The notes: generated by a model from the sequence alone, not told the origin. A stretch of DNA of 21,608 bases from Podila epigama (GCA_015679605.1 JAAAVE010000311.1:1074-22681); one strand, 5' to 3'. Shown: positions 9,363-18,120, numbered from the stretch's first letter. Made by a program: numbers and translations.

Positions 9363-11401
9363 TCATTCTGGTTTTGACTTTTTGTTGTCAGAAGAAGAAT
9401 CATTGATATCCTCATTCGGCCGCTTCTTCATAGCCGTTGTTGTCGTCTCCGTGGACGATCCAATGGCATCCACTTCGCCTTCTTCTGCCCCCTCGAGTCG
9501 GTTCGCACGTCGCGAAAGAGACGCCTCCACCATTACTTGCGCCTCATGCTTCTCGCCCGTCCGTTCAGGTTCCTCACCAAACCGCTCATGGAAAAACGCA
9601 GACTCTTTCTCAAATGTGCCATCCTCGATGCTCTTGCGAACACTCGCAAAGAACTTGGAGTACTGATGCATGTTGTGGCTGTGGGATGGGATGGGAGAGA
9701 GAAAGAAAGAAAAAAAAAGACGATGTTGGTATAGAGCGATAGAATGATAGAATGAGAAATACAAAGACAAAAAAAAAGACAAAAAAAAAAAAAACATGAA
9801 CAAGTTCCTAGACTTCACACTTGTAAAAATCAAGGCAATACCTCATGAGCAAAACAGTGGCCAACATCTCGTGCGTCTTCAAGAGATGATTGATATACGC
9901 CCGGGTATGGCGACCATCCTTGCAGGCGTAGCATTCGCATCCATCCAAAATCGGCTCAAACTTGTCTCCGTGTTCCTCGTCCCATAGATTGATCCATCGC
10001 TTCTCGCTTGTGGTCAATGTCGTGGTGTGGACACCAGCAATGGTTGGTTCCTTAAAGTAGTAGAGTGATGCCTTGCCATCCTCTGTCAGTTGAAAAGGAT
10101 ATGTCGTATCAAACAGATCAACACCCATCGGAATCGCCCTCAATACATCCTCGGGCGTCCGAATACCGTACAATAACCTTGGTTTATCTGCTGGCAGTGG
10201 ATCAGTGGATACCTTGACGCAGTTTAGGACTGCATTCTTTGTCATTGTCTTGGACGCGACGAGGCTGCCCACGTCCATCACAAATCCTTGTACATCTCGT
10301 TTAGCGGACTCTTCAGCACTTCGTACCCTCTCTGAGATGAGATCCGATCCATGCAACTGTGCAAAGACAGCTGTCTCGGTCCATGGCTTGGGCGTGGCGT
10401 GGGCCAATCCTGTATCTGTTTCATTTCCATGATCTTCTGTCTTGTGCTCCGCTGTAGTGGTAGTAGTATTGCTGGAGCTCACCGATGTTTCTTCAGCAGT
10501 CAATGTAGACTGTGGCGATGACGCCAATGACGACGATGACTTGATTCCTAGAGTACCGTCAACCTCCTGTTGTTGCTTTTGGTGATGCAATTCTGCCAGT
10601 TTCTGAAATCTTTCCTTTTTTCTTTGTTCTTTGCGGGTTTCAACCTTTTTAGGGTTCTTGGCGGCTTCCTGTGCAAACCCATCAAGACCCTGTCGTTCAA
10701 GAAGAACCTGATCCAGCCAAGTGAGAGATCGATCCACAGATTTCTGGACACGCTTCTTGCCAGGCAACACTGTAGAAGGGTCCCGAAAAGTCTCTACAAT
10801 GTTGTCGGAAAAGGCCACCACAATGTCTGGACGATAAACGCGAATGATGTCGACATAATCTTTGAGCGTGAGTTGGCGGATACCTTGAAAGGTTGTCAAG
10901 GTAACATACCGATCGGTCGTGGGGGCGAGTTTCATGAACGATGAAGTGTCCCTGAGCTGACAGAGAAGAATGAATTCTTGGAGATGAAGAAAAGTGGCAA
11001 GATCGAAGGGCCACTTGTCCAGTCCAGCAAGATGATGATTCTGCCTAGGGAAACCAACAGGTAGGAATGTATATATGAAAAATAACACATGCTATCAATA
11101 TGGCTATTATGGCACACAGTAGGATTTTCTTTTATGTTTGCTCCAAAAAAACTACGTTGCGTGGGGCATAGCAAAAAACAACTTACAGCAAGTGTTCCAT
11201 ACTGACGTTGACGCCGCCGTAATCCTGAAGCCGCAAGTTGTCTGGTGTTAGGTGTGGGACCGATCCTTTGTTGGTATACATAAGACAACCAGGTGTTTCG
11301 ATAACACGCTTCCCTGTAGCTTCTTTGTTGTCGCCCCGAGTTGGAAGCGAGAGCTTTCCTCGACGGAATGCTGTGTTTGCATGTAGACTGAATGTCAACA
11401 T
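9363..11401 (-). CDS. QTRT2: Queuine tRNA-ribosyltransferase accessory subunit 2
   Basis: Non-catalytic partner of QTRT1 in the eukaryotic tRNA-guanine transglycosylase, which swaps guanine 34 for queuine in tRNAs for Asp, Asn, His and Tyr. Three exons, all GT-AG: 11187-11401, 9842-11044 and 9363-9678. They total 1734 nt, giving 577 residues against about 415 in human. Exon 1 carries TPGCLMYTNKGSVPHLTPDNL, as in human QTRT2. Other anchors are KRVQKSVDRSLTWLD, DKPRLLYGIRTPEDVL and GVDLFDTTYPFQLTEDG. Zinc ligands are C441, C443 and C446 in CECYAC and H474 in SHNMH, with the exon 2/3 junction inside codon 473. Residues about 205-290 are a charged, Gln/Ser/Thr-rich insert splitting the barrel. 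The last about 55 residues form a Lys/Asp/Ser tail with two basic clusters. QTRT1 is not in this window. The next start codon upstream in the same frame (11500) lies in poly-A-rich DNA and lacks homology. Confidence 0.93.
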
Positions 11402-11536
11402 TTTACTGGACAGAACAAGCGTGAAGAAAGGAATGAATGGATGTAGAAGATTTATTTTTTTTTTTATTTTTTTTTTTTCTTGTGGTTCTTTGCTCAACAA
11501 AGAACAATGTGGCTTTGACAGACCCAGTTACTAAAT

Positions 11537-12368
11537 TTAGTATCCGCCATCGTCTCCATAGTCTTCGTCGTCGTCTCCTGGGAGCAAAGGCGCAGATTGG
11601 GTAGGGTCATCGTCCTCTTCGTACTGGAGGCCATCATCAGTCTTGGGTGCCTCGGTAGGCGTTGGAGTCACGCTGATGGGCTGTGTGGGTGAGAGTGAGA
11701 GTGAGGGTGAGAGTGAGGGTGAGAGTGAGGGTGAAGGTGATGGTGATGGTGATGGTGAAGATGAAGCTGATGGTACTGGTAAAGCGGATGGTTGCTGCTG
11801 TGGTGGTGGTAGGTCCGGCAGACAAATATTATGGCAGTTGTCAAAGGCATTGACACAATCAGTCATTGAAATCGAGTTGAGCAAGCACTCTTCCTCAACG
11901 ACAAGACATGATTCGATGCAGTGGAATTCCTCGGCGGCTATTGGTATGGTGTTGGTGCAAGGTGTAAGGCATATAAAGAAAAAAAATTGTCAGTCAAGTA
12001 GCTCTTGGATGAGAAGGGAAGAGTCTGTAACATTCGCGTAAGGACTCAATGCCATCTAAGTGAGGGTGGCAAGACACTCTTTTCATTCTCGGCTGGGTGA
12101 TGATGACCATTGGTATACCCCCCAACAACTGTTTGAGACGCTCGAATTTGAGTCGAAAAACCGTTTCGAGTTGACTTTAGACCAGCCGACAGTTGAGTTG
12201 GTTACTGCGCGGAAAAAAGAACAGTGAAAAGAGGACATTCAAAGGTCAGAAGGGAGTGAAATTCTTACTTTCATGGGGGGGTGCAGGTGCAGGAATAGGT
12301 GCAGGAGCTGTTGCTGCTAGTAATGCAAGGCATCCAAGAGCCAAAGAGTAAGAAAAAAAGGATCGCAT
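11537..12368 (-). CDS. Secreted six-cysteine miniprotein with Pro/Ser stalk and acidic tail
   Basis: I do not recognise the family. Exons 12269-12368 and 11537-11937 join in phase 1 over a 331-nt intron. They total 501 nt, giving 166 residues. Residues 1 to about 20 are a classic signal peptide (MRSFFSYSLALGCLALLAAT), then a Pro/Ala spacer. The core is residues 35-74, with Cys at 40, 44, 51, 61, 68 and 72. Residues about 77-131 are Pro/Ser/Thr-rich, with a Ser-Pro and Ser-Leu tandem repeat that is probably O-glycosylated. Residues 132-166 are very acidic, ending GDDDEDYGDDGGY. There is no C-terminal hydrophobic stretch, so it is not GPI anchored. The intron is the longest in the window. An internal exon at about 12115-12203 has good splice sites but breaks the frame, so I left it out. 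An effector or cell-wall role is possible but not shown. The next gene upstream is also a secreted Cys-rich protein, 161 nt away. Confidence 0.75.
11687..11760. repeat. Coding minisatellite for the Ser-Pro/Ser-Leu stalk
   Basis: Degenerate 6-nt tandem units (plus strand GTGAGA, GTGAGG, GTGATG) run for about 74 nt inside the second exon of the secreted six-cysteine gene. Read on the minus strand they give alternating Ser-Pro and Ser-Leu. Unit variants are partly ordered in blocks, which suggests replication slippage; length may differ between isolates. Confidence 0.85.
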
Positions 12369-12472
12369 GGATGTTTGTTGAACGGTGGGGGAAAGACAAA
12401 TGGGCGTAAGGGAATGCAATGCAATGCAAAACACATTATTAACGAGACAAAAATGAATGCTGATGTGAAAAT

Positions 12473-12478
12473 CACGTG
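12473..12478. promoter_or_regulatory. E-box (CACGTG) upstream of the six-cysteine gene
   Basis: CACGTG preceded by T, 105 nt upstream of the start codon of the six-cysteine secreted protein, inside the 161-nt gap between the two secreted-protein genes. The TAF1 promoter carries the same core. A role for a bHLH factor is inference from the motif. Confidence 0.3.
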
Positions 12479-12529
12479 CGGTACAATTAATTTTAAATTT
12501 ATTCTTGCTCTTGTTTGTAAAATTGTTTT

Positions 12530-13531
12530 TTAAAGGAGGGCAATCAAGCCGGCAATGGCGGCTGTAGCAGCAACGACACCAGCCGTGGACTGGGCCAAGG
12601 CTGAGGTAGCAGCACTCTTGTTGTCTTCCTTCTTGGGGGCCGCAGGTGCGGGCTTGGGCTTGAAGGCAGAGGGGTCCTGACCGAGAATGGCCTGGCACCC
12701 GGCCTTGTACTGGTACATAAGATCAGTGTTCAAGACTCCCTCGTTGAGATCCTGGGCAAAGTTAAGGGGGAAGGGTGCGGGGTTCTTGGAGTAGTAGTTG
12801 GAGAAGACGTTGGCGACCTGCTGGTTACATGAGGTGCAGAAGGCGGTGTTGGTAGTGTTCTTGGCGGACAACATGGGAGTGACATACTGGAGGTATCCGT
12901 AAAGATCATCCTGTCTGGGGTTCTCATCAGGGAACTGGCCACGGGCAATCATTTCACTGACAGAGTCAACCACGCAAGTGCCGTTCTTGCCCTCGTTCTC
13001 AATGCAAATAGCCTCACGCTGAGGAGGCGACAGGTACCTGGAAAAAAAAAGTAGCGAAAAGAAAAATGAGTTTAGATTGATCTGAAGGGGAGGTAATGGG
13101 AAATGGCCTTGACAAGAAAGAAGCCTTTTGTTCCAGCCATTTAAAAGATACTAAAAGAAGAAAAAAATGGTGAATTTAACATACCACATGTACATGGTAG
13201 CGCCAAGAGTCTCCTGGTTAGCAGCGACCATGTCGGCGGCACAGTTAGCCTTGAGATCCTTAAAGACGCCAGCGTACTGTTCAGGAGTGCAGGCAGGGGT
13301 GGCACACAGGTCATTGATGGCCTTTTGGAGCTTGGCGGTGTCATGGTCGTTTGCGTGGGTCAATTGAGGGAAGCCCAAGGCGGTGTAGGTTCTGCACTTT
13401 GAGAGGGGGTTGGAAGGGGAGCTGATAGTGTTCAAGTAGGCCGTGCAACCAGCAGAGACGGCAGCCTCGGCAACAGATGAGATGGCAACAGCACCCAAGG
13501 TGATGGCAGCGATAGTGGATGTAATCTTCAT
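12530..13531 (-). CDS. Secreted, probably GPI-anchored, ten-cysteine protein
   Basis: Exons 13185-13531 and 12530-13037 join in phase 2 over a 147-nt intron. They total 855 nt, giving 284 residues. Residues 1 to about 23 are a signal peptide (MKITSTIAAITLGAVAISSV). The mature part has ten Cys; a first set ends in LCATPAC and LKANCAAD, a second has AICIENEGKNGTC, FCTSC and AGCQAIL. A Lys/Pro/Ala linker and a C-terminal hydrophobic stretch (STAGVVAATAAIAGLIALL) after small residues look like a GPI attachment signal. Together this predicts a cell-surface or wall protein. It resembles the uncharacterised Cys-rich secreted families common in basidiomycetes and Mortierella; I recall DUF7729 as a candidate but cannot confirm it. 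I start at the signal-peptide Met. The frame stays open upstream to 13942, but that part is low complexity. Function unknown. Confidence 0.85.
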
Positions 13532-13540
13532 GGCTGGTGT

Positions 13541-13578
13541 GTGGGTGAGTGTGAGTGTGAGTGTGAGTGTGAGTATGA
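13541..13578. repeat. (GTGTGA)n microsatellite just upstream of the GPI-protein start
   Basis: About six units of GTGTGA/GTGAGT, beginning 10 nt before the ATG on the minus strand, where it reads CTCACACT. It lies in the presumed 5' UTR. Length change here could alter leader length without touching the protein. Confidence 0.8.
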
Positions 13579-14620
13579 GTGTAGAGCTGAAGCGAAGGAA
13601 GGGGGCGTTGCTGGATGAGGATGAGGATGAGGATGGATGGGTAAGTGAACGGAGGAAAGGATATAATAAAGGAAGAGTAAAGTGTGGGATGGGATGGGTC
13701 AAAGAAGAGATTTGTGAAAGTGAAGAAAGAAAAGAAAAAAAATAAAGGTCTTCCTCGTAAATAGAAAAAAAAATACTGTACCTCTTGCCTTGTTTGCACA
13801 AAAGTTTGTAGACACCTTCCTCCTTGTCGTCGTACAACCAGCAGCCCACTGTCGTCTGAGTGTCAGTGACGAGAGTTGACGAGTAAGCAATGGTGTGGGT
13901 CGGTCGGCTGTTTGAAGGGTTGGGTTGAGTGTTTAGGAACATCCATTGCTCCTGTCAGGTCATGTCATGTCTTTGTCTTTGTCTTTGTTCACTTTTTCAC
14001 CACTCTCCCCCCAATGAACAGTTGTGAGCCTTCTTCCCTTGCACTTGGAACAGCGTTCGCACCGAAAAATGTGTCTGTTTACTTGTCTGTCTGTATTATC
14101 CAATTTGAACGACATGAAATTTCAAATTTAATATATATTTTGTTTTTGTTTTTTTGTGTCCTCTGTGGTTTTCATTGACAAAGCATCAGGTCAGCTTTGG
14201 TTGGAAAAAGTTCAACACATTTGTTGTGTTTTCTCGTGGTTATGTTGAAGAATGGCAAACCTACCTGTCAATGACACTATGAAATGAGCATGGTGGGAAA
14301 GGCCACCACAAAAAAAAAAAAATGTCGGTGAAGAGCGACGGAAAAACAAACCCGCATTTCGTCACTAGTGGTATTTTTAGATTTTTTTTCTCCCCTCCCT
14401 TCACTCAATTGAGACGAGCCCAAGATGGAGCCCAAAGGCGGGAGAGCATGTGCCGGTATGGACTGTCAAGATGCATTGAAGGTATCCACTGCAAGTCAGC
14501 AGTCATCTCACAGCCCTGGTGGCTGTTGCGCCACAGTATCGCCATCATCGTCATCAACTCTTTACTGCATACCCTTATGCCTGCATGAATTTATGTCGGC
14601 TGTGTTCTCTCTGAACGATT

Positions 14621-14634
14621 GTACAGTACTGTAC
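14621..14634. repeat. Perfect 14-bp palindrome
   Basis: GTACAGTACTGTAC reads the same on both strands. It lies in non-coding DNA about 340 nt past the F-box stop codon. A related TGTACTGTACA-like block appears near 21430. It could be a dimer-binding site; nothing else supports a role. Confidence 0.5.
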
Positions 14635-14975
14635 AGCCATAAACCAAGAAAAACCATGGACGCGATCTTTCCTTGGAGATTGAGGAATAGGCATCCATGG
14701 CAGATGGTGTCGCGTATGTACTGTTGAAGATCATCATATCTACATTGCAGAGGCTCCACTCATTCATGAATCTAAACTGGACAAGGAAGTTAAGGATAAA
14801 TTCAATGGAGTGAACAGAAAAAAACGTATTAAAATATCTTTTTTGTCAATTTTGATATAAAAGGCTGACAGATATGAGTTGTGGGGGACTTCAAACACGA
14901 GCATACACACACTAATGTCGATCCTATTGTTTATCCTATAAAAAATTCATCAAATTAATATATATGACATATATT

Positions 14976-17801
14976 TTATTGGGAGGGGATGACAAAGTAC
15001 TCGGGCATCTCTACAGGGGTGCAAAGCACACGACGTGAGCTGACAGATAGATTAGATGGGAGTGGGGTATCAGGTGAAGGAAGGTGATTCATGTTCACGT
15101 TCCCTCCTTCAGCATCCGAGTCCTTTGCGACTGCAAGCTGGATATAGAATAGGTGTGCGCCTAACCAGCTGGTGAATTTTGTCGCCCCAGGTGGTTGAAG
15201 TCCAATCGTCTCGAGTCTAGGGCATAGTCGGACAAGCATGCCTAGGAGTGCATAAAGGTTGCTTGAACTCTCGGCTAGACTTTGCGAGTCAGCAAGCAAT
15301 GAAGAAGAAGAAGAAGGTGATGATGATGATGATGATGATGACAACACATTATCTGCAGGAGTGGATACTAGAGACGACCATGATCGAGTTGATGGTGTTG
15401 TAGACCTCAGTTTGGAAAAAAGCAATGGTGTCGACGAGTCAGCAGTTCCGTTATGCAAAAAAAGTTGATCCGGATGGCTGTAGAATACTTGTTTGTTGCA
15501 TCGAATGTTGAGATACCGCAACCATGGTAGGACTTGAACCTGTGCAGCGGCTCTAGTGGTGGTAGTGACAGACGATGTTTTTTGATTGCCTATCCAGTCT
15601 AAAGGCCATGCTGTCACCTGGAATACTTTGCCTGTTCGTTCATACCCGACCACAAGCCTGTTTGCTGTCGTCTCAATTGGATCGCGCGTCCATCGCTGCA
15701 TACTTTGTTCAAATGACCGTGATGATGAGCACAACGACAAGGCATCGATCTTGGCCTGGGTTTCTGCAAAAGAATCCATCATGTCGAGCGTGTGCCAAGG
15801 GATCGACCATCCTTGCAACAACAATGCCTCGATCCGCTCGAGATGTGCGAGTCGACGATAAATCGAGGAGCGCAACCAACGTTTGCGGAACATGGGTCGA
15901 TACGATCGTGGCACGGATTCTGGCACGATCAAAAGTTCCCGCATATCTGGATTGGACCAGAGTTTCTTTGATAAACGACACGCATCTTGGAGCTCTTTCT
16001 TGCCGTAGTCTGCAGGAATGAACTTTGGTCGTCCGTCCATATGGCGCCAAGAGAGATCCAGGACACGGAGTGTTTTGGCACAAGCCCATTTTTTCTTTAT
16101 AGGTTCCGGTGTAAAAATCTGTTGGGCTGTCTCGTCATTGCTGTTGTTTTCAGACGTATCCTTTGCCTGCAGTGGCTCTTGGACCTTGCGTGTCGCTGCC
16201 GCTGAATCTGAATGACCAGAAAGACCCAGAGACTGACTCTTCCATGTCATGTCCATAATTTCTAGATCGATTGGCTCAACGTCCTCGAATAGGGCCATGG
16301 TCAGATTAAGCTCTACGGCAGAGAAACCGATGAGACTTGAACAAGTCATAAATACATGTCGGATGCCAATATCATCCAGCTTTTGGCAATGGTCCACGTT
16401 TAAATAGTGTAGTGTTGGAGATATTCTATCCACGATGGCGATTAGGATTTCGTTGCTGAGGGTTTGGGATCCTCGTATTGAAAAGGATGAAATCATACAG
16501 TTATCAAAGACGGTACCGACGGGTGGTGACAGGTGTGGTACACCTGTTGTTTTTGATACAATCGTTGCAGGTGTTGAATCGCTAGTTGTTGTCGACAGGG
16601 TCCTTTCACTTGATACAATCTCTGTCATAGGAGATGATGATGATGACGATGCTTCTATACCGACTGGCGTTCCTACTTGACCACTCGGCAGTGTTTCAAA
16701 TAATGTTCCATCCACTTGCAGTTTTTTAATTCTTGGCCAGGACTCGACCACAGCTTGGAGCGTGAACGAGGATCGTACACCAGCCATGGATGGCGTGGAC
16801 GCGTCTCGCCGACTTAATTCAGCCATTCCGGAACAGGTTAATCTCAAGTCCTCAATGTCAGGACATGCTGATGCCAGGTGCTGAATATCTTTATCACGAA
16901 AGTAAACCCCTTCCAAGTGCAGTCGTCGTAGTTTCGGTCGATGCTCTTCAAAGGTCTTGAGGGTCTCTTCCGTGGTCAATCTCTTTTGTCGAGTGGACGC
17001 TGGAGGTGATGATTGGGCTGCGATTTGATCCAGAACCGCGCTAAATAGCAAAGATGTTGAGGTCGGTTGTACAGGCGGTGCCGGGATGTACCCAGCTTGG
17101 TGGACCCCGTTTGTGGGCGTAGGACGAAAGTGCGGCGCGGGTATAAGGGTCAAATCTTGGAGCAGAGGACATGACGTGAACAGCTCCTCATAGTCGAATG
17201 CCATGGGGTGACGTGTGGTACGGTTGAAGTACAACGAGAGGGATCGCAAGGTCTTTATCTGCGTAATCACCTCCATGGAGGGCTCCATATAGTTTCGCGT
17301 CATGTCCAGCTTGAGCGTATGGAGAAGCTTCTGGTTGGCATAGTGATGAATCAACTGCTCGACACCCATAAAAGTGAAGCATCCATGTGTCATGGCCAGC
17401 GAACGAACGTTGGGGCAATAACGAATCAAGAACTTGACATCCTCGAGTGGGTCTCGTGAGTACATGTAAGACGCTGTAAAGTCGAGTTCGTGGACGACGT
17501 GACCGTACTTGCGGAGCTTGGGACCAAACTGGCTCATCCCTCGACATGCTAGGTTTGGATACCTCCAGCGAGGGCGGAACGAAGCTTGGTTGAAGATGTG
17601 GGAGACAAGACGGATGGAGTCGAGTTGTTGTGGAGGGACGAGATAGAGGATTCGTTCGAGAATCTCGAGAATCTGGAGTGGGCTTCGTGTTTGAGAATCC
17701 AGTGGTATGGATGACTGTGACAAGAGACTCTTTTCGTCAAACCTGTCCATTGGGTCCATTGCATCCATTGCATCCATTGCGTCCATTGTGTCGGTGGCCA
17801 T
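14976..17801 (-). CDS. F-box protein with degenerate leucine-rich repeats
   Basis: Single-exon protein of 941 residues. An F-box-like motif lies at residues 41-85 (PLQILEILERILYLVPPQQL, then RLVSHIFNQASFRPRW). It would bind Skp1 and make this a substrate receptor of an SCF ubiquitin ligase. After it, Leu-rich segments such as LRSLSLYFNRTTRH, LRRLHLEGVYF, IEDLRLTCSGM, LHYLNVDHCQKLDDIGIRHV and LRVLDLSWRHMDG fit degenerate LRRs, as in the FBXL and Amn1 type. The N-terminus has a Met-Asp-Ala repeat (residues 6-18) from a 9-nt tandem unit. Low-complexity Ser stretches lie near residues 395 and 825. The substrate is unknown. Large families of this style occur in Mortierella genomes. The start has an (TG)n and TTATG microsatellite directly upstream. 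I am sure of the F-box and LRR character but not of any named orthologue. Confidence 0.85.
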   Translation of the reverse strand: MATDTMDAMDAMDAMDPMDRFDEKSLLSQSSIPLDSQTRSPLQILEILERILYLVPPQQLDSIRLVSHIFNQASFRPRWRYPNLACRGMSQFGPKLRKYGHVVHELDFTASYMYSRDPLEDVKFLIRYCPNVRSLAMTHGCFTFMGVEQLIHHYANQKLLHTLKLDMTRNYMEPSMEVITQIKTLRSLSLYFNRTTRHPMAFDYEELFTSCPLLQDLTLIPAPHFRPTPTNGVHQAGYIPAPPVQPTSTSLLFSAVLDQIAAQSSPPASTRQKRLTTEETLKTFEEHRPKLRRLHLEGVYFRDKDIQHLASACPDIEDLRLTCSGMAELSRRDASTPSMAGVRSSFTLQAVVESWPRIKKLQVDGTLFETLPSGQVGTPVGIEASSSSSSPMTEIVSSERTLSTTTSDSTPATIVSKTTGVPHLSPPVGTVFDNCMISSFSIRGSQTLSNEILIAIVDRISPTLHYLNVDHCQKLDDIGIRHVFMTCSSLIGFSAVELNLTMALFEDVEPIDLEIMDMTWKSQSLGLSGHSDSAAATRKVQEPLQAKDTSENNSNDETAQQIFTPEPIKKKWACAKTLRVLDLSWRHMDGRPKFIPADYGKKELQDACRLSKKLWSNPDMRELLIVPESVPRSYRPMFRKRWLRSSIYRRLAHLERIEALLLQGWSIPWHTLDMMDSFAETQAKIDALSLCSSSRSFEQSMQRWTRDPIETTANRLVVGYERTGKVFQVTAWPLDWIGNQKTSSVTTTTRAAAQVQVLPWLRYLNIRCNKQVFYSHPDQLFLHNGTADSSTPLLFSKLRSTTPSTRSWSSLVSTPADNVLSSSSSSSSPSSSSSLLADSQSLAESSSNLYALLGMLVRLCPRLETIGLQPPGATKFTSWLGAHLFYIQLAVAKDSDAEGGNVNMNHLPSPDTPLPSNLSVSSRRVLCTPVEMPEYFVIPSQ

Positions 17802-17828
17802 GTTATGTTATGTTATGTTGTGTTGTGT

Positions 17829-17860
<32 letters not shown>

Positions 17861-17873
17861 GATGGATGGATGG
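17802..17873. repeat. Composite microsatellite: (TGTTA)n, (TG)n, (ATGG)n
   Basis: Directly before the F-box start codon the plus strand shows three TGTTA-type units, then a TG run of about 14 dinucleotides, then four ATGG units. The TG run can adopt Z-DNA and is prone to slippage. It sits where the 5' UTR or core promoter of the F-box gene must be. Confidence 0.9.
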
Positions 17874-18100
17874 AAGCTGTCACTAAAAATGCTGCGGATG
17901 AATGGTCAATGGTGGTTATTGTTCAACAGGCACAAGTTTGAAAATAACGTGACTAGACGTGAACAGCGAGTCTAGCCTTTTCTTCTCGCGCGTTCCGACG
18001 CGTCTAGAATGTTGTGCTTGTTGATTCTTGGGTGGTCTTTGACTGCTGGGTATACAACTTCAGTGACCAGTGTCTACTTTGAACCTCTCAAGCACTGCTT

Positions 18101-18120
18101 CCTTGCTGCGGCAAGCAAGG
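18101..18120. repeat. Short hairpin, 7-bp stem
   Basis: CCTTGCT and AGCAAGG form a perfect 7-bp stem around a 6-nt loop. There is no T-run after it and no gene close by, so I assign no function. Confidence 0.5.

Larger units (their letters stand above)
13532..14975. other. Intergenic 1.4 kb: promoter of GPI protein, 3' UTR of F-box gene
   Basis: No gene I can defend. The left part, nearest the GPI-protein start codon, is pyrimidine rich on the coding strand with a TGAG-type microsatellite (13541-13578) and a GATGAG run near 13613-13635. Overlapping plus-strand open frames of 88 and 100 codons at 14322-14727 match nothing I know. The right part is AT rich (14820-14975) and likely holds the F-box gene's polyadenylation site. 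A 14-bp palindrome lies at 14621-14634. Confidence 0.5.

Noticed and set aside
6161-11401. A nucleic-acid repair and modification cluster (RTCA, MAG1, QTRT2)
   Set aside because: The three act on different substrates in different compartments, and fungal housekeeping genes are often mixed like this. Proximity alone does not support a shared system.
11637-12041. Plus- and minus-strand frames with Gly/Glu/Ser or His/Ser/Pro repeats over the stalk minisatellite
   Set aside because: A tandem repeat with unit length divisible by three is open in all frames; only the minus frame joined to the Cys core and signal peptide makes a coherent protein.
12115-12203. Candidate internal exon of the six-cysteine gene with strong 3' splice site (CCGCGCAG) and GTATAC donor
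   Set aside because: Including it ends in phase 0, while the next exon needs phase 1, so the Cys core would be read out of frame. It could be a minor, non-productive isoform.
13532-13942. In-frame open extension of the GPI-protein gene up to an ATG at 13942
   Set aside because: The frame stays open, but the part nearest the gene is simple repeat (Leu/Thr and Ser runs) and it would bury the signal peptide inside the protein. A 5' exon near 13797-13942 spliced into the leader remains possible but has no homology support.
14322-14727. Overlapping plus-strand open frames of 88 and 100 codons, plus a third open stretch to about 14860
   Set aside because: They overlap in different frames, match no family I know, and no splice scheme joins them cleanly. 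The F-box 3' UTR probably covers part of the region.
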